Made by a program: the position numbers and the translations under genes
Notes under the pieces: model-generated
What the model saw: only the letters and a program-made list of their open reading frames with translations
Databases searched by the model: none
Told to the model about the DNA's origin: nothing
Shown: one piece after another, positions 41,608 to 54,722 of the stretch
How the letters are laid out: the number at the start of each line of letters is the position of its first letter
Position numbering within the stretch: the first letter of the stretch is position 1
Source of the DNA: Isoetes taiwanensis
Taxonomy: Eukaryota > Streptophyta > Lycopodiopsida > Isoetales > Isoetaceae
Reading direction: 5' to 3'
Assembly (NCBI GenBank): GCA_021234155.1
Contig: JAJEKV010000156.1
Location: forward strand, 1-64,000
DNA length: 64,000 bases

Positions 41608-44084
41608 AAGAGTCCAAGTACCCCTCGGCCTATCCCTACGGGCGTGTGTAGGCACTGGACGCACCTATGCGCGCTTACGTTTCCAGCGTAGCCACTGGGC
41701 TCTCTTGTCCTTCCAACAAGCCCCGAAGTCGATTCTGGGGCTCACGCCCCCAGAAGCTGGGCGGGAGCCGAAGTGTCGCCCCATATGCCGCCACCTTCGA
41801 AATAAACAATGTGTCTATCGAGGGTCGCATGCCGCAGGGGCATGAATCTGCCTCGCAACAAGATCCGATATGGAACCGAGGGCTTGACCCCAAGTGCCCG
41901 CGTCAAAAATGCCTTCAACCCGCCGCTCTAAGTCGCTCCAAGTCGCCAAAAGACACCATTGGGCCCCACACCTCTAACCCCCCATACGTAAGAACGGGCC
42001 CACTAGTGCACGGAACAAATGTGACCGGTGGCCCCGGGCCATACTTTCGGCCCCTGTGGACTATTGTTTTGCATTTGCAAGTGCCTTCCAACCTGCGGTC
42101 ACCAAGGCTTAATGGATGCATCCCAATACATTGAAGATGGAAATTCCACCCCCAGGTACTTGTAGCTGGGTGTAACCTCTACCAGCCCCTGATAAGTGAG
42201 CGCCGGAGGTGCTGGATGACATGAGGAGGATATGAGGACCACCTTAGTCTTGGCCAGGTTGACATGCATGTCCGTCGCCTGGCAGAATGTGTCCAGGGCA
42301 TCTAGGTGTGCTCCTGCATGCCCCTCTGGTGTATGGGCCAAGAGGTCCACATCATCCACATAGATGAGTCACCCGGATGACACGGGTGCAAGAGTCAGAT
42401 ACCGCCCCCCATTGGCAAAGAAGCCAAAGCCTAACCGGTCAATGTAAAGTCCAAAGAGTGTAGGTGAGAGAGGAAAACCTTGCCTAACTCCAATGCTACT
42501 GGCAAACGACTGTCCTTCCGATTGCATGTGGCTGTGGGCGCCTTTCAGCCCAGACACCGCGTTCGGCAGAGATCCATAGGGAGCCCCATGGTGCAATCTC
42601 GCCCCACAACTTTTCCCCGGTAATCGTGGTCGAAAGCTTTTGCAAAGTCCACAAAACAACAAGACAGTCCCCGGACGGTTCCTCGCCCCTCGATCATGGC
42701 CCCGACAGAAGATGTGATCAATGGTCGAATGTCGGGCTCGGAAGCCCGGTAAGTGCTCGACTTCGATTGCCCCGCCCATCGGGTTACCTTTGTTCGAGAA
42801 TGCCCGGCGACAACTTGGCAAACACCGAAATGCACCATGATGGTTCGGGTAATTACCGGACAAAGGTGGTTCCCCGCTTTATAGTTCGACAACCTCGCCA
42901 GGTCCGGTGACGGGAAACCCCTCTTGCAGCCCTCGTTGAACAATGCAAAGAAGGGATTCGCACCATGGGCTGTCCCGCCCACTTGAGCAACTCCGCTTGT
43001 GTCCGCCCAAGTTCTGGCCGCCTTCCCATTAGCCAGCGCCGCAGCCTCTCTTCGACATCTTCTTCGTGATTACCGTGGGCCTATGTTGCGGGGCACATCT
43101 CGTCCGTGTTCCCGGGATCATAAAGTTGTTGGTGTATCGCCTCCCATTGCACCGCCCGTGATGTTCCGAGGTCGCGGCTGCCTGCAGCAGTACCCCCGCG
43201 CCCGAAAGTTCTCGGGTGCCCGTCGATGGGCTTAACATTTCTCCTTGGTGCCTTGCCGTACCTTTGCCTTTGTTTCCTTGAGGAAGGCACCGTCAATGGT
43301 GGTGGCCTCGAATTTCGCGGTCCCGATCCACGATGAGCCGGAGCGCGGCTATGCGTTCTTACACTTCGGCATCAAACCATCTGTTACGCGGGAAGGTTGC
43401 GCCCTCGATCTCGGGCGGGGGGGAGGTCTCCCAAAGCACCTCCTTCCCGCCCAGCCTCGAGGAGCTCAAGCGGTGGTCGGTTTGTCGCTTCCGGCGTGTG
43501 GTCCCGCCAGAACCGTCGGGAGGGCTTCGCGAAAGCATGTCGGCGTAAGCCTCCGCCTACTCATAATCCAAGCGCAACCGAATGGACAGCAAAGTACCGC
43601 CATCGGAGGGGCCGAGCGGGCCGGCCGTGCCGCCTTCACATAGAGTGGGAGGTGATCCTCGAAGTCGGCCTCCTCGTCCCCGTCCGTCTTACGCCGGAAA
43701 ATGGTCGACAAGGTGTACATCCTGCGCAACCACTATGACATAATCCACGACACTAGTTCCGCCGCCGTGATTGTCCTGTCTGCAAGTGTACCCGTGGGAA
43801 GAGGGCCATTGTGGTAGGCCATTGCATATGAGCAGGTCAAAGATACCGCACATCAGGAGCAATTGTCCGCCGGGTGGGTGACTGGTTGTCATCCGAAAGT
43901 GCCGCGGTGCAAGCCGCCGGGACGAATCGCAAAGACGCCATCCGCGAGGGGGTCCAGCCGCATGGCCTGTTCCACCCCTGTCCACGCATGGAGGAAGCAG
44001 TTGTTCATGTTTGAACAGATAATGCTAATGCAGATCCAGATTCATCACGATGGGTCTATAGATTTACTGCAGAATTTGTAGCTA

Positions 44085-44330
44085 TATATCATGTTGTGTT
44101 TGATGCTTAGTGGAATTATTCAGGTTCGATTCCTGGAACGCAGCTCATTTTAATAGTTTAGAGCATTGTTCTTGCAACTGTCATGCAACTAAGGTTGACC
44201 ATTATTGTGTATTCAATGCATAAGACTATTTTTGTTGGGCGTTGATATTCTAGTTCTGGCCCGAAGGGCCAGGATTTAGTGATAAGGATGGACTTAGCGA
44301 TAAGGATGGGTCTTTATACAAGCCAATGCC
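44085..44330 (+). repeat. dispersed repeat, unoccupied copy (unit 2)
   Basis: Near-identical to 34256-34500, with the full B-box-like GGTTCGATTCC. It serves as a second empty site for the 7.2-kb element. Confidence 0.85.
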
Positions 44331-45042
44331 CTACGCATCCCTGGAAGTCGACCCAAATGCAACTCTCAAGTGGGGGGTGTCGATGAAGCATTCTGTGGCA
44401 TAATGAGTAATTGCAAGATAGACAGTCTCTATGAAAGAGAAAAAAATTAAAACCCTCATTAAATGGAATCTTAAATGCTAAAAGAATGAATGATCGATAT
44501 ATTATATTATATTATATGATGATAGAAATATATAGAATGCCACGACGGGCACAAGAAAAAACGAATTTGTTGTGGAAGTTATATTTGTTTTTGAAAAAAC
44601 GAATTTATTGTGGAAGTTGTATTTGTTGTGGAAAAAACGAATTTGTTGTGGAAGTTGATATTTTAAGTTTGAATCTTCATTGACATGCAAAATAAGATGA
44701 ATTGAATTTTCATAGACATGCAATACAATGATGATATCGGTGTAGCATGTCCAATTAATTTAGGATACTTAAGTTCAATTTAAACTAGAATATTCAAAAT
44801 ACACCACTTTTCTTCCATTGTAAAGATTGAATTCAAATGCAATGTCTCCAAACTCCCTCTTTCCAATCTTTACATTAGATGATACACAATGCAATTTGCT
44901 TACAAGGCAATAATCTACCACATATATACATCACACATTCAATACAATTTGGAACATAGGTATTGGAAAGTAAATGTTGTAGTACAACTAACTGTGGGTT
45001 GTAAAATAAGCAAGAAAAGTTGTAGCCCTGGTAGGTCTTCTT

Positions 45043-48000
45043 TTATTGGTAGAATTTATAGGTTGAGGCAGCCACCACGATATTTCTAAAGCCTCCAATT
45101 GTGGCAACGGTCATAAGGATGCAACCTAATATAATGCATATCCGCCAAATAAATTCAAACCTCTACTTAGATTGAGTAGTGAGAAACTTGATATATTGCA
45201 TATAGTATTAAGAGTGAGAGGAACGTACCCAATTTGCCAACCATGACAACCCCATAACCCTAGGTTTATAGATAGCTAACCACATTATGCACCTAAGCTG
45301 CATTGATAAATAACTCAAATTATTAAAATATTCAATGGACGTGCCAATGAAAAAGAAAATATCAAACTTACGAAGTATGTGGTTGGTGCAAATGCAAATC
45401 CTCCAAAGAATCCCAACAAGTCTCCAAAGAAAGGTATTGTCATCCCAATAAACATTGTAAACCCTAGAAAAGAGAAAGAAAGAATGAATGAATGATTTTT
45501 ACCATCCACAGAGAGAGTGGCGGTTTAAGTAGAGGTGAAGTTTCATAAAATAATAAAAACTAATTTACTTACCGACATATATAGTCCTAGTAATAAGCCG
45601 TAATGGTCTACCCGGTCGAAGCTTAACCTTCTTAACAAATCGCCTCAAGCATATCAAACACGTGCATTGCATAGATCCAAGAAATAAATACAAGAATTAT
45701 ATATCAAGTGCAAGTTAACAATAATCTATATTTGAAACATATAGAAAGTTTAAGTATGAATGAATTAAAAGAAAATATAACTAGACTGTCAAGTAGACCA
45801 ACCAACATAAAATTTATTTACCTGGTAACTCCCTATTACATGAATGACCACCATTAGATTTGCCATTGCAATCAACCATCTCGGTTTTCCAAGTGACTCC
45901 AAGATGTTATCTTTGACATTGTTGCCAAAGGCCCAATATCCAACCAAAGCCACTGGAAAATAACATAATGCGACAACAATATAGGCTACTACAACTCCTC
46001 GCCACATTGGAATCTTAGAAGGTTTTCCTTCTTTAGATGGAATTGTTGCTTGAATTTCAAGAACGACGTTATGTCCCGCATAAGCAAATGCAACTTCCCC
46101 AAGAGCATTGAATACATTAAAAACAGTGCCTGCAGCACTTTCGTGCTTATAATCATAACTGACATTTGAAATTCTGCCTTGATGAACTGAGCCTACCCAA
46201 GCTATTGTTGAATAACTGCATGCATGCAACAAACACGTTATATACTAATATACATTAACAAATTTCCACACATCTAAATAGATTTAATACACACCTGAGG
46301 GACATGATAGCTGCAGATAAAGAAACTCCGGCAATTGAGTTGAAATTTGGGAGTTGTGCTAGGAAAAAGTGGACAGATGCAAAAATAAAGATCCAGTAGG
46401 TCAACTTTATGTTTTGGCATTGGCCATATTGGCCATCTTTTGTACAGACCAATTCATAAAATCTTCTCAAGGACTTTCCTCCAGTAACCATGTACACAAT
46501 ATCAACACCAACTTCGACAATTAATTGTTGTGGAACAACAATCCATAGCCCTAGTTTCTCTCCAAAAGCATGTTGGCCAAGCTCATGGTAGCGATCAAAT
46601 CGTTTTCCAGGAACCATCTCATGCATTTCAACCATTTGCCACAATGTGTACAAAGTGATAATCCATGACAACACCAACACTATTACTCCTGGACCCCTAT
46701 TTACCAAAGAATTGAATTGTTTTTATCAAAAGAGCTTTGCAAAAAGAGGAAATCACAATACAAACCATTAATTGAAAACATTAGAAAAACATACCATCCG
46801 AGATAAACCATTGCATGTGGAAGGCTGAGGACACCAGCACCAACCATAGCTGTGACATTGTGAAATGCCGAGTACCACCATTTTGCATTACGTGATCCAG
46901 TGACAGGCAACCACTCATCCACTTTCTTGTCTTCATCCTAAAGAAGTGAGAAAGCCAACGTTTCAACTTACCGACCAAATACAAAAAATTGAACACACTT
47001 CTTACTTATAGCCATAATACAAAAAAATTGAATACATTGGTAAGAATTAGTAATGAGGTCAGCTTTAACCACAGAGTGTTTTTCAGATGAAGAATTGCTC
47101 GTAGTTGCTTGAAGACAATTTCGAGGAAAAAAAATCATAACTAAGAAAAAACGTATAGATGTACACACAAATTTAAATATGGCCGATTGGCACTTTTAGA
47201 CGATTTGCATTTGCTTAGAATGCAAAAAGATAAAATATAATCTCGGTTAGCATGCAAACAGACCTCTCGATTAGCATGCGAAGAGACTTTTGAGACTTTA
47301 AAAAAGCTCTAAAAGCTCTAAATCAATTGTTACTCACGCTCTTTTGGAAATCCACCTTAAAGCTTCACCTGGATCTTCCCCAAATCCTCCTCCTTCAACT
47401 CCTGCCATGGCCGAATTACTACGCCTCAAATCTGCTCTGCATGCTGCCTTTCTTCTAGTTTGACTTTTTAAGACGTCCTTTTTAGGGACGCATCTATTTG
47501 TGGAAAAAGGAAAAGAAATATCCGAAATTTCGATCTTTCAAGGTTCAATCAAATATTAGATAATTCGCACATGTTTCGGTACTCTCTAAAACTCAATTTC
47601 ATGAAATTCTCATTTGTTGATTCTCAACGCGTTTGTTACTCTTGTTTCACACAACCACTCATTTTGCTCTTACCCATGATCCTAGCATTCTTATATTAAT
47701 CAAATATGGCATGATTAAAATACTTGTGGTGCCCTATACGTTAAGATTCCCTTGTCTTTAGTCAATGATTCCCACTACGCCACTACGCCCTTAAAATATA
47801 TGGTCTCAAATTCCAACTACAATGTTGAAATCTATGGTCTCAAATCATGCATTTCGCATTGAAACACATATACACTCAAGAACTTTTTTCTAAGATAAAA
47901 GAACGAAGTTTGACAATTTAAAATGACCACTACAATATCCTATGGTACTTTTAAGTATATAAAATGTAGATCAAGTGTAGATACAATGCTGCAAGTTGAC

Positions 48001-48685
48001 TAAGAATTTTCTAGCTACAGTCCAAGTTAAGCTAGAGATGGCATTTTGAAATGCAATAGGCCATTTTGGCATTGCAAGAGGGCAAATGAGCGAGGTTGGA
48101 GCATGGGGTAATGGCTTGTTGAAGGCCATTCCAACAATGCAAAAGTTAGATAGGATTTGATCTTCCAGCCAACAGAGAGCCATTGGATGGAACAAGCATG
48201 GAAAAGAAGCCCAAACAAGAGAGCACGATGGAAAGGGCAATCAAACAGAATAAGATTATCTAGACATAGCAAATCCAGAGGGTAGAGGTTAGAGGTTAGA
48301 AGGCCAGTGGTCTAGTTGTTGCTCCCTTACTATTTCTTTTTTATTGAGGCGACTCAGAAGATCGTGCATACATTGTGGAGCGAGAATTCAACGAATGAGG
48401 CTCCCTCCCCTCTTCTTTGTTGAATCAATATACATCTTTGCTTAAACATGATGCGGAATTGGTCAAAGGAGATGTGGGCCAATGAGAAATTGCCAGGTAG
48501 GAACAGATCTGAGAAACCGGAAACGGCACGTATATTGGGATTCAAAATCCCAAATTTGGAACCCAAAAACATGTGTACAGAAGTGCATGCAATCGAGCTG
48601 AAAAAAGAAGGGAACTAAGGCTTACTTTGGAAGTGCTATATACAGCCGATTCCGGTGCGTGGCCTTTTTGCTCGTATTCGCCCAT
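45043..48685 (-). CDS. LHT1-like: lysine/histidine transporter (LHT-type amino-acid permease)
   Basis: LHT proteins are proton-coupled amino-acid importers of the plasma membrane (AAAP/Aa_trans family). Eight exons on the minus strand: 48685-48626 ([20 protein letters not shown]), 46937-46795, 46696-46295, 46215-45822, 45676-45573, 45463-45372, 45297-45229 and 45141-45043. Phases agree throughout, and the total is about 454 residues, against about 446 for Arabidopsis LHT1. Diagnostic stretches: [85 protein letters not shown]. As read, exon 5 is 2 nt short and its CAG acceptor and that of exon 8 are altered. The duplicated copy at 35.2-35.8 kb keeps both, so these are probably consensus errors. 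Exon 1 is inferred from phase and position. The gene looks functional apart from those sites. Confidence 0.9.
46938..48625 (-). other. inferred intron 1 of the transporter gene
   Basis: AT-rich, with no recognised element. An alternative phase-compatible first exon is possible near 47127-47060 ([13 protein letters not shown] ending at a GTTAAA donor) but is less convincing than 48685-48626. Confidence 0.5.
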
Positions 48686-51213
48686 TCTGTATCGCCTTCT
48701 CCTCACCGCATAAAATAAACGCCCCTTTCAGATCGATAAACAGTTCTGTTGACCACCTATAAATTCTTGCACCTTCCAATGAGTTTCCTTTTTCCGCCTT
48801 CTTTTGACTATTGTCATCTCAACGTCTTGCCAGGTACTTACCATATTTTACTCATTCTCCTCCTAGCTATATTTCATCTAATTTACCTCAAGGACAACTG
48901 TTCCAACATGTCACTGCCTTTGAAATTAATGGCTTGGAACTCCATCTACACTCATGAATTATTGCATCCCAAACTATAACTTTTTGCAACTTGATCAAAA
49001 GTTTAACTCCCAATGAAGATCCATTAGGAGTTGTTGGTTCTTCATTCCACAAACTGTAATGGATGTAACCCAATGGAATGCCGCTTGTGGAAGTTGGGAT
49101 AGGAGTTTTGGTGCTCAAGACTAATCCCTAAGTGTTCAATTAGGTTTTGCACATTGAGAACAATGTGCAATCTTGGACTTGTACAATGTGAATGGTGCAC
49201 GTTAGATTATATGGCCAAGATAAAAATGTTCCAAAACTCCTAGAAGTTAACCTGGTTAGATTATTATATTTCCTCTAAGCTATTGAGGATTAGACCTAGC
49301 TTGTTTTCCAAAAGGAAAAATCTCCAATTTCAGCCACAAGGGGGTTAAGCCACAATATTCATTTAATTCAATTCAATTCTTATGGATGCCAAGAGCAAAC
49401 AAATAGGAAACTGATATTTTATGCACTTATAAAACTTGGGTCAAATCCTTTGTTAGACATATACGGGTACTTTACTTCATGACCCTTTTTTTTAATTGTT
49501 TTAAAAGGCCCATGACCTTTGGCCGTCAACAACTATCGTCCAGCTACAAACTTTTGAATATAAGGTACAAGCTTTTGAATATAGTTATTTCTTCCTGCCT
49601 AACGTCAACTTGCCACATTGACAGCCCCATGCACATGGCGCATTCAATGTGTGCCCATCTTTCCCCATCTTAAAAAGTAAACAGTTACTCGCCTCCAAAC
49701 TTTTGCAAGAAGATATTGCAGCTTGCAAGTCTCTTAAAAATTATTTTACTTTCAATTGCAAGGAATCCATCCACTCAACTTCTTTTTTTTAGCTATTTTA
49801 TCCAAGTTTTTGTCCATTTCTATTGTCCTCCTTGTTGCCTAATACCTCGTTTAGCTTCAAAAGTGTCTAGGGCTACCCCCACACTTGCATACATGCTTTA
49901 CAAGATTGTAATTTCATAGAGGCTATGTAAGCACTAGATTAAATGTCCAAAGAAGACTGTTGTGTGTTAAGCATGCGCACATTATCGATTTGTGTGCAAT
50001 TGCAAAAACCAAGTGGGGCCTTGAAATTCATCTCTATGGACTAGTTGGATATCTAAGCATACTTGCACTCACGATTAAGAAAGGTAAGATGAAGTAACAA
50101 TTCTAAACTGTCCCATAGACTACTGGATGTTGATTGTACCAACCTCAAAATCCATACCTAGTCTCGACAAGTCTCGCATCCTCAAGTGAGGTTGATTTTA
50201 TCAACCTCGAGACTTCAATATTGCTAGCCAAATGTGTCTCCTAGTCAGGACCTCAATGCACTAGGCAAACCGAGCCTTTAGTTCAATGCTTATTTTGCTT
50301 CATTTCTTTCATGCAAGAAGCATGGCTTCTGTTTGAAGCTCCATTTTCAAATGATAGTCTCCTAGCAAACACAAAGCTCATTGACCATCTATTTCATTAT
50401 GGCCCACTTTAGATGTCCTTACCTTCAATGATATATGACTAACCAACACGCAACATTGTATTGCGTTGGCATGTTTAGAGTCAAGATTGTGATCTCTTTG
50501 TATTGTAGCACTTTACGTAGCCTACTTGTTTCTTCTTCAAAACGCATTGAAAGGAATAAAAAGCATTGAAAGAAACTACACCGATTCGTTCATTATACAC
50601 TCAGCTTATACTTTTTAGATTCAGTCAACATGATGAGTTGGGAAAATGAAGTTTGAATCATGTGCAAGAGCAATGAATTCACTTGGTCTAAATTATGACA
50701 CCCTCATATGCATTGGTTCATTTTCAAAGCTTGCAAGGTGTTACATATTAACCTATACTCAAGCCATATACGTGAGAATGAACCACACAATGTATTAACC
50801 TATACTAAAGCCATATACGTGCTGAATGAAGCCACGCAATAACGTATTAGAATGTTAGTCCATGGCTACCAATGGTTCTATATGTGGTGACCACACAAGC
50901 TTATCAACAAAATATATACCATGGTGCTGATGTTGAGTGTGAGGCCTTGTGTTTTTGGGACTTTTAGGGATGCTGCCAATGTGGAACATCTAAAACTAAT
51001 ATCGATAACAATCATAAGAAAATGGCCGCTTCATACCTCCACTTCCGTTCTATATAGTTGGAGGTTATAAGAAGAACTGAACAGAACGCTACGAAAAAAA
51101 ATCTTGGTAGTGCAAAGGACCTAAAGCTCTGTTTTTTGGGCTGTGTATATTTGCATCTTTCTTAACGTAGAATCTGATTAAGAAATAAATTGTAGAATAA
51201 CTTAGAACTTACG
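48686..51213. other. upstream region of the transporter gene
   Basis: No gene recognised. A two-copy repeat of about 65 bp lies at 50735-50840 (shared ATTAACCTATACT.AAGCCATATACGTG). The rest is AT-rich intergenic sequence. Confidence 0.45.
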
Positions 51214-51255
51214 TTGTGCGCTTCTGTCGCGCCTTCTTCTGCGTATCCCGTCATT
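51214..51255 (-). other. possible second first exon related to transporter exon 1
   Basis: MTGYAEEGATEAHN followed by a GTAAGT donor, phase 0, as in exon 1 at 48685-48626. The flanking sequence upstream of both ATGs is similar (GAAGGCGA.ACAGA/GCAGA before ATG; TTCGCCTTCTC on the plus strand). It could be an alternative promoter and exon, or the relic of an older duplication. Confidence 0.4.
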
Positions 51256-54200
51256 CTGCTTCGCCTTCTCACCACCAAACCAAAAACACTAATTTCGGCC
51301 TTTCTCTGTATCCCGTACTTACCATTTTTTTGATAAATATACCATTTATGTCCTCTCTGCGACTTCCATGAAATGATCCACCTAGTCGACAAACTTTGAC
51401 TGCCCCACCAAAAAGTCTTAGATGCATCTTCTTATGCGCTTACGATGCTTGACCGACCAAAATTTGACAACGATCTTAATATGTCCCTTTTAGATTATTC
51501 CTTCCTTACGACCTTCTCTTTCTCGCATCTTGCACTTATGGAATAGCTACACATTTAATAAATTTTATACATCTTCTCACAATCTTCATTTGGATGCGGA
51601 ATTATGTCGTTTTTGGAAATGGCCCGATAAAAACCCGAAATACAGTCAACGCACTGCACAGTCAAAGTCGTCGATTTCAGCCGCTCACTTTGTGACTTCG
51701 AGGAAACTGACTTTCGGCTCCAAATGGACAAAGTGACTCCATGAAATTTGTCCACATATCTCTATAAAGTAGATGACTCAGCCATTAATTTGTATTTGAG
51801 CATGCTTGTCACGCATGCAATCTAAGGCCAACATAGGCATGACCAAGAAATGTGGACCAATAAGCACTCTCGTCTGGCCAAATGTTGGACCAAGAAAGCA
51901 CCGAATGGGTTAAGAGTCATTCATTCCCATCTAAGATGAAATATTATTATCCTACTAGGCTAGTACCTTACATGAGTAGTTAATAATGGTATGAATCATA
52001 TTTGGCCCTATATTAGCTAGTTAATGTTGAGATGTAAAATACAACAATTAGTATATGCTTTCACACTTCTTGCCTTGTCACCAATATCCAAAGAATTATT
52101 GAATTACATACTTTTTATTCCCTTTTTGTCCATAGGTTACTCAAAGTGTGCTATTCTATTCTTTATAGCTCACAACAATGACCAAATGCTAACATCTTTT
52201 CTAGACATATATAATTCATTCTCCTTAGATTCGATTCTTTTGTACCTTAATATTTGAGTGACACGTACACAAGTCTTTTTCCTGGGTACAATCTCCGGCA
52301 TGATTTTCAGGCGAATTTTTTCGTTCACCGCTGGGGCTTCCATACGGAAGGAAGATAGACTATGGCGGTTTGTGGATTCCAGAAGGAGCAACACAGCAGG
52401 ATAGCTTCAGAAAAAAAATAAGATTCATAGGTAAAGCACATCAACAAAGGTGTAAAGCTTCCGCTGGATTATGGCATCGTTTCTTGCAAATCCGGCCTTC
52501 AAGCATAGAGAAGCAGGGCAGAAGAAAACATGGCTACGACCGATTTTCTGGTAATTCCGACATGAAATAAGGATGTGGGTCTGAGTGTCGTGTGCTTCGG
52601 AATGCCAAAGACAAACAGACGAATTATCCTGACCTTATTTTTTCTTGCAGATCTGGTAGACAACTGCAGATATGGCAGCGCATGGACTAGATGCTGCTGA
52701 ATTCATTTTGCACAGAAACTGTCATGTTTTTTCCTTCAAGAACAATACTCTACCCTGGAACCGAAAATACATCCCTGACTCCGATTTCCACCAAACGGCG
52801 GGCAATATAGCTCCCAAGAGTTGGGCTGCAAGGAGAAGAGTGATTTGGAGCTTCGCCCATTGTCGGATTTGGGAAGATGGAAGAAAAGCTCCGATGGGTG
52901 CTGGAAAAATGGATTAATCGATGTGCCCAAATGGATTTATCGGCAAAAGAGTGGGTTTTTTCTGAAGGAAAATGGATTGAGGAAGGATTGAATGGGAAAA
53001 ATGGAAGGCAGAGGCGCCCTGAGCCTCCGTTTTCTACTCTGGTTCTGGAACCACACTGGGCTCATTTACTCTCTGCCAGCATACTGGTCCCTGAATCCAA
53101 GTCTACCGGAATAGTGATGAAGAGTCCAATAATCTGATTAAGGCTTGTGCGTTGGCGATCTGAATCGGCTAAAAAAATGTCTAGCAAAAATGTGGATTTG
53201 CGATCAAGAGCTGCCGGATTTGAAGATCGTGGCTATGGCGATTTGCTCTCCTTCTGTTCATTCCTCCCTGCCTTCTCTCTCCCCTTCTCTTTTCGGGCTT
53301 CTCTCTCATGTTTCTCCAATGTTCCTCAAAAGCCTTCGCACGTGTCACCTAACGCCCAGATGCGCCCACGTTGCACATGAAGACAATGCCGGCCCTTGAT
53401 GACACGCGATATCGCCAGTATCGGAGATGTCACTGCTTGGACGATTTGACGGCCCAGATTTAGTATGTTCACAGTTGAAGTGAGTTCGTGATCACATTGA
53501 CTGCAAAGTAACTGTAACGGCGCCTAATATTTTTCTAAAAAGGAATCTTAGATTTTTTTTTTTCTCAATTCTATGCCCCACAAACTTATCCCAATTGCCA
53601 TCAAAAGATCTCCCTCTCTTGCTTCACACCACATTTCTCCAGGATTTCTTGCACCAACTGAACCCCGAATCAACCCTATGCCTAGCCCAACACCTGCTTC
53701 GCATAAGCGCCCGTCACCCCTACCCTGTGTACCGCACGAGGTCATATCAGTTGCGTTACACTCTAAACATCACAAATTCAGCTTTAAATGTTCTTAGCTG
53801 AACAATAGAAATTGGTTTCAGAACCTTCATATAACTGTTACAGTTGAGCTGCATAGTGAATGAACAATTGGATAAGAAAAACCTTTTGTTCATGTATCTT
53901 ACCATCGATTGAAAGGTCTTGGGTCAAATGATGCAAACAGATTAAAAGGAAAAGGAATTTGGGTTACCCAATGCTACGGAAACGATTAAATTATGCGTGA
54001 GATGTGGTAGCAGGAGAGCTTCTCTACATAAAGCTGATAAATAAACAAAAGAAACTAACACGTTACAAAAGATTCTTGGTACACATTGTAAATTCAATTC
54101 AATTGAAAATTTCTAAGAGTTTGTAGTGCACGTGGATTTACTTTCAAACTAAAGTTTTTCAAATTATAAATGATGTGACATGCTCTGCTAGCATTTAATA

Positions 54201-54505
54201 CACTAATCCCCTTTCAAGGCAACGAACAAAATTGCTCATTGAAAATAAAATCACTGACTATCAATTATTTTTTATTCAGTGGCATTTCAACGATGTTTTC
54301 TGGAGAGACCTAAAATTCATATCAATGGGGAAATGTCAATAAGCCATAACAATGTTTGAATTGCTAAGCAATCTAAATCATGCAATAGTTAGGAAACCCA
54401 AATCAATCATCAAGTCCAGTGGTCTTCAACTTCATAGCCAAACGAATCCAACTTATATAACTTAATAGAAAGGAATGTCTTTACACAAATTCTTTACTAT
54501 TAAGC
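51256..54505. other. unassigned intergenic sequence
   Basis: No domain recognised. Short frames at 52370-53137 and 53147-53399 show no resemblance to known families. GTAC or GTAAG donors are not consistently arranged to suggest a gene. Confidence 0.4.
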
Positions 54506-54509
54506 GTTG

Positions 54510-54670
54510 CATTTCACGAACATCTTTCACACCATTCCAAACATATAAAGGCCCCCCTTTGCATTTCAAGAATATCTTTCACGCCATTCCAAAGATATAA
54601 AAGTCCCCTTTTGCATTTCAAGACAACCTTTCACACAATTCCACAGATATACAAATCCCCTTTTGCAGGA
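54510..54670 (+). repeat. three-copy tandem repeat (~62 bp)
   Basis: GCATTTCA.GAA.ATCTTTCAC, CCATTCCAAA.ATATAAA and a CCCCTTT tract recur three times, with slightly increasing divergence. Confidence 0.85.
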
Positions 54671-54687
54671 GCAAGTCGGGGGAGAGA

Positions 54688-54722
54688 AATGTTCGCGGCG
54701 GCCTTGGCCGCCGCGATAAATT
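54688..54722. repeat. GC-rich hairpin in an AT-rich region
   Basis: CGCGGCGGCC and GGCCGCCGCG are separated by TT, a perfect 10-bp stem at 54694-54715. Flanks AGAAAT and AATTTCT extend the pairing across a short mismatch. Confidence 0.8.

Larger units (their letters stand above)
40960..43990 (-). pseudogene. LINE A, unit 2, heavily disrupted
   Basis: The same segments as 31451-34195: endonuclease end (LLICNGLPQWP, SVVDYVIVVAQDVHLVDHF near 43730), linker, reverse transcriptase (DFAKAFDHDYRGK near 42650, VDDVDLLAHTPEG near 42350, YKYLGVEF near 42165) and the cysteine-rich tail (LCQCCPLGFVEDESHAFQSC, about 41040-40975, more complete than in unit 1). Small indels and substitutions are far denser between 41640 and 43990 than in unit 1. 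A 362-bp insertion interrupts it at 41246. It cannot encode a protein as read. Confidence 0.85.
35972..45799 (+). repeat. unit 2 of the ~9.5-kb tandem duplication
   Basis: Same content as unit 1 plus a 362-bp insertion (41246-41607) and a short TATAT expansion near 44505. The right breakpoint (AAGTAGAC then CAACC) lies in intron 4 of the transporter, 23 bp beyond the exon 4 donor. Confidence 0.93.

Noticed and set aside
47060-47127. Alternative first exon of the transporter
   Set aside because: It is phase-compatible, but has a weak donor and no family resemblance; the exon at 48685-48626 fits better.
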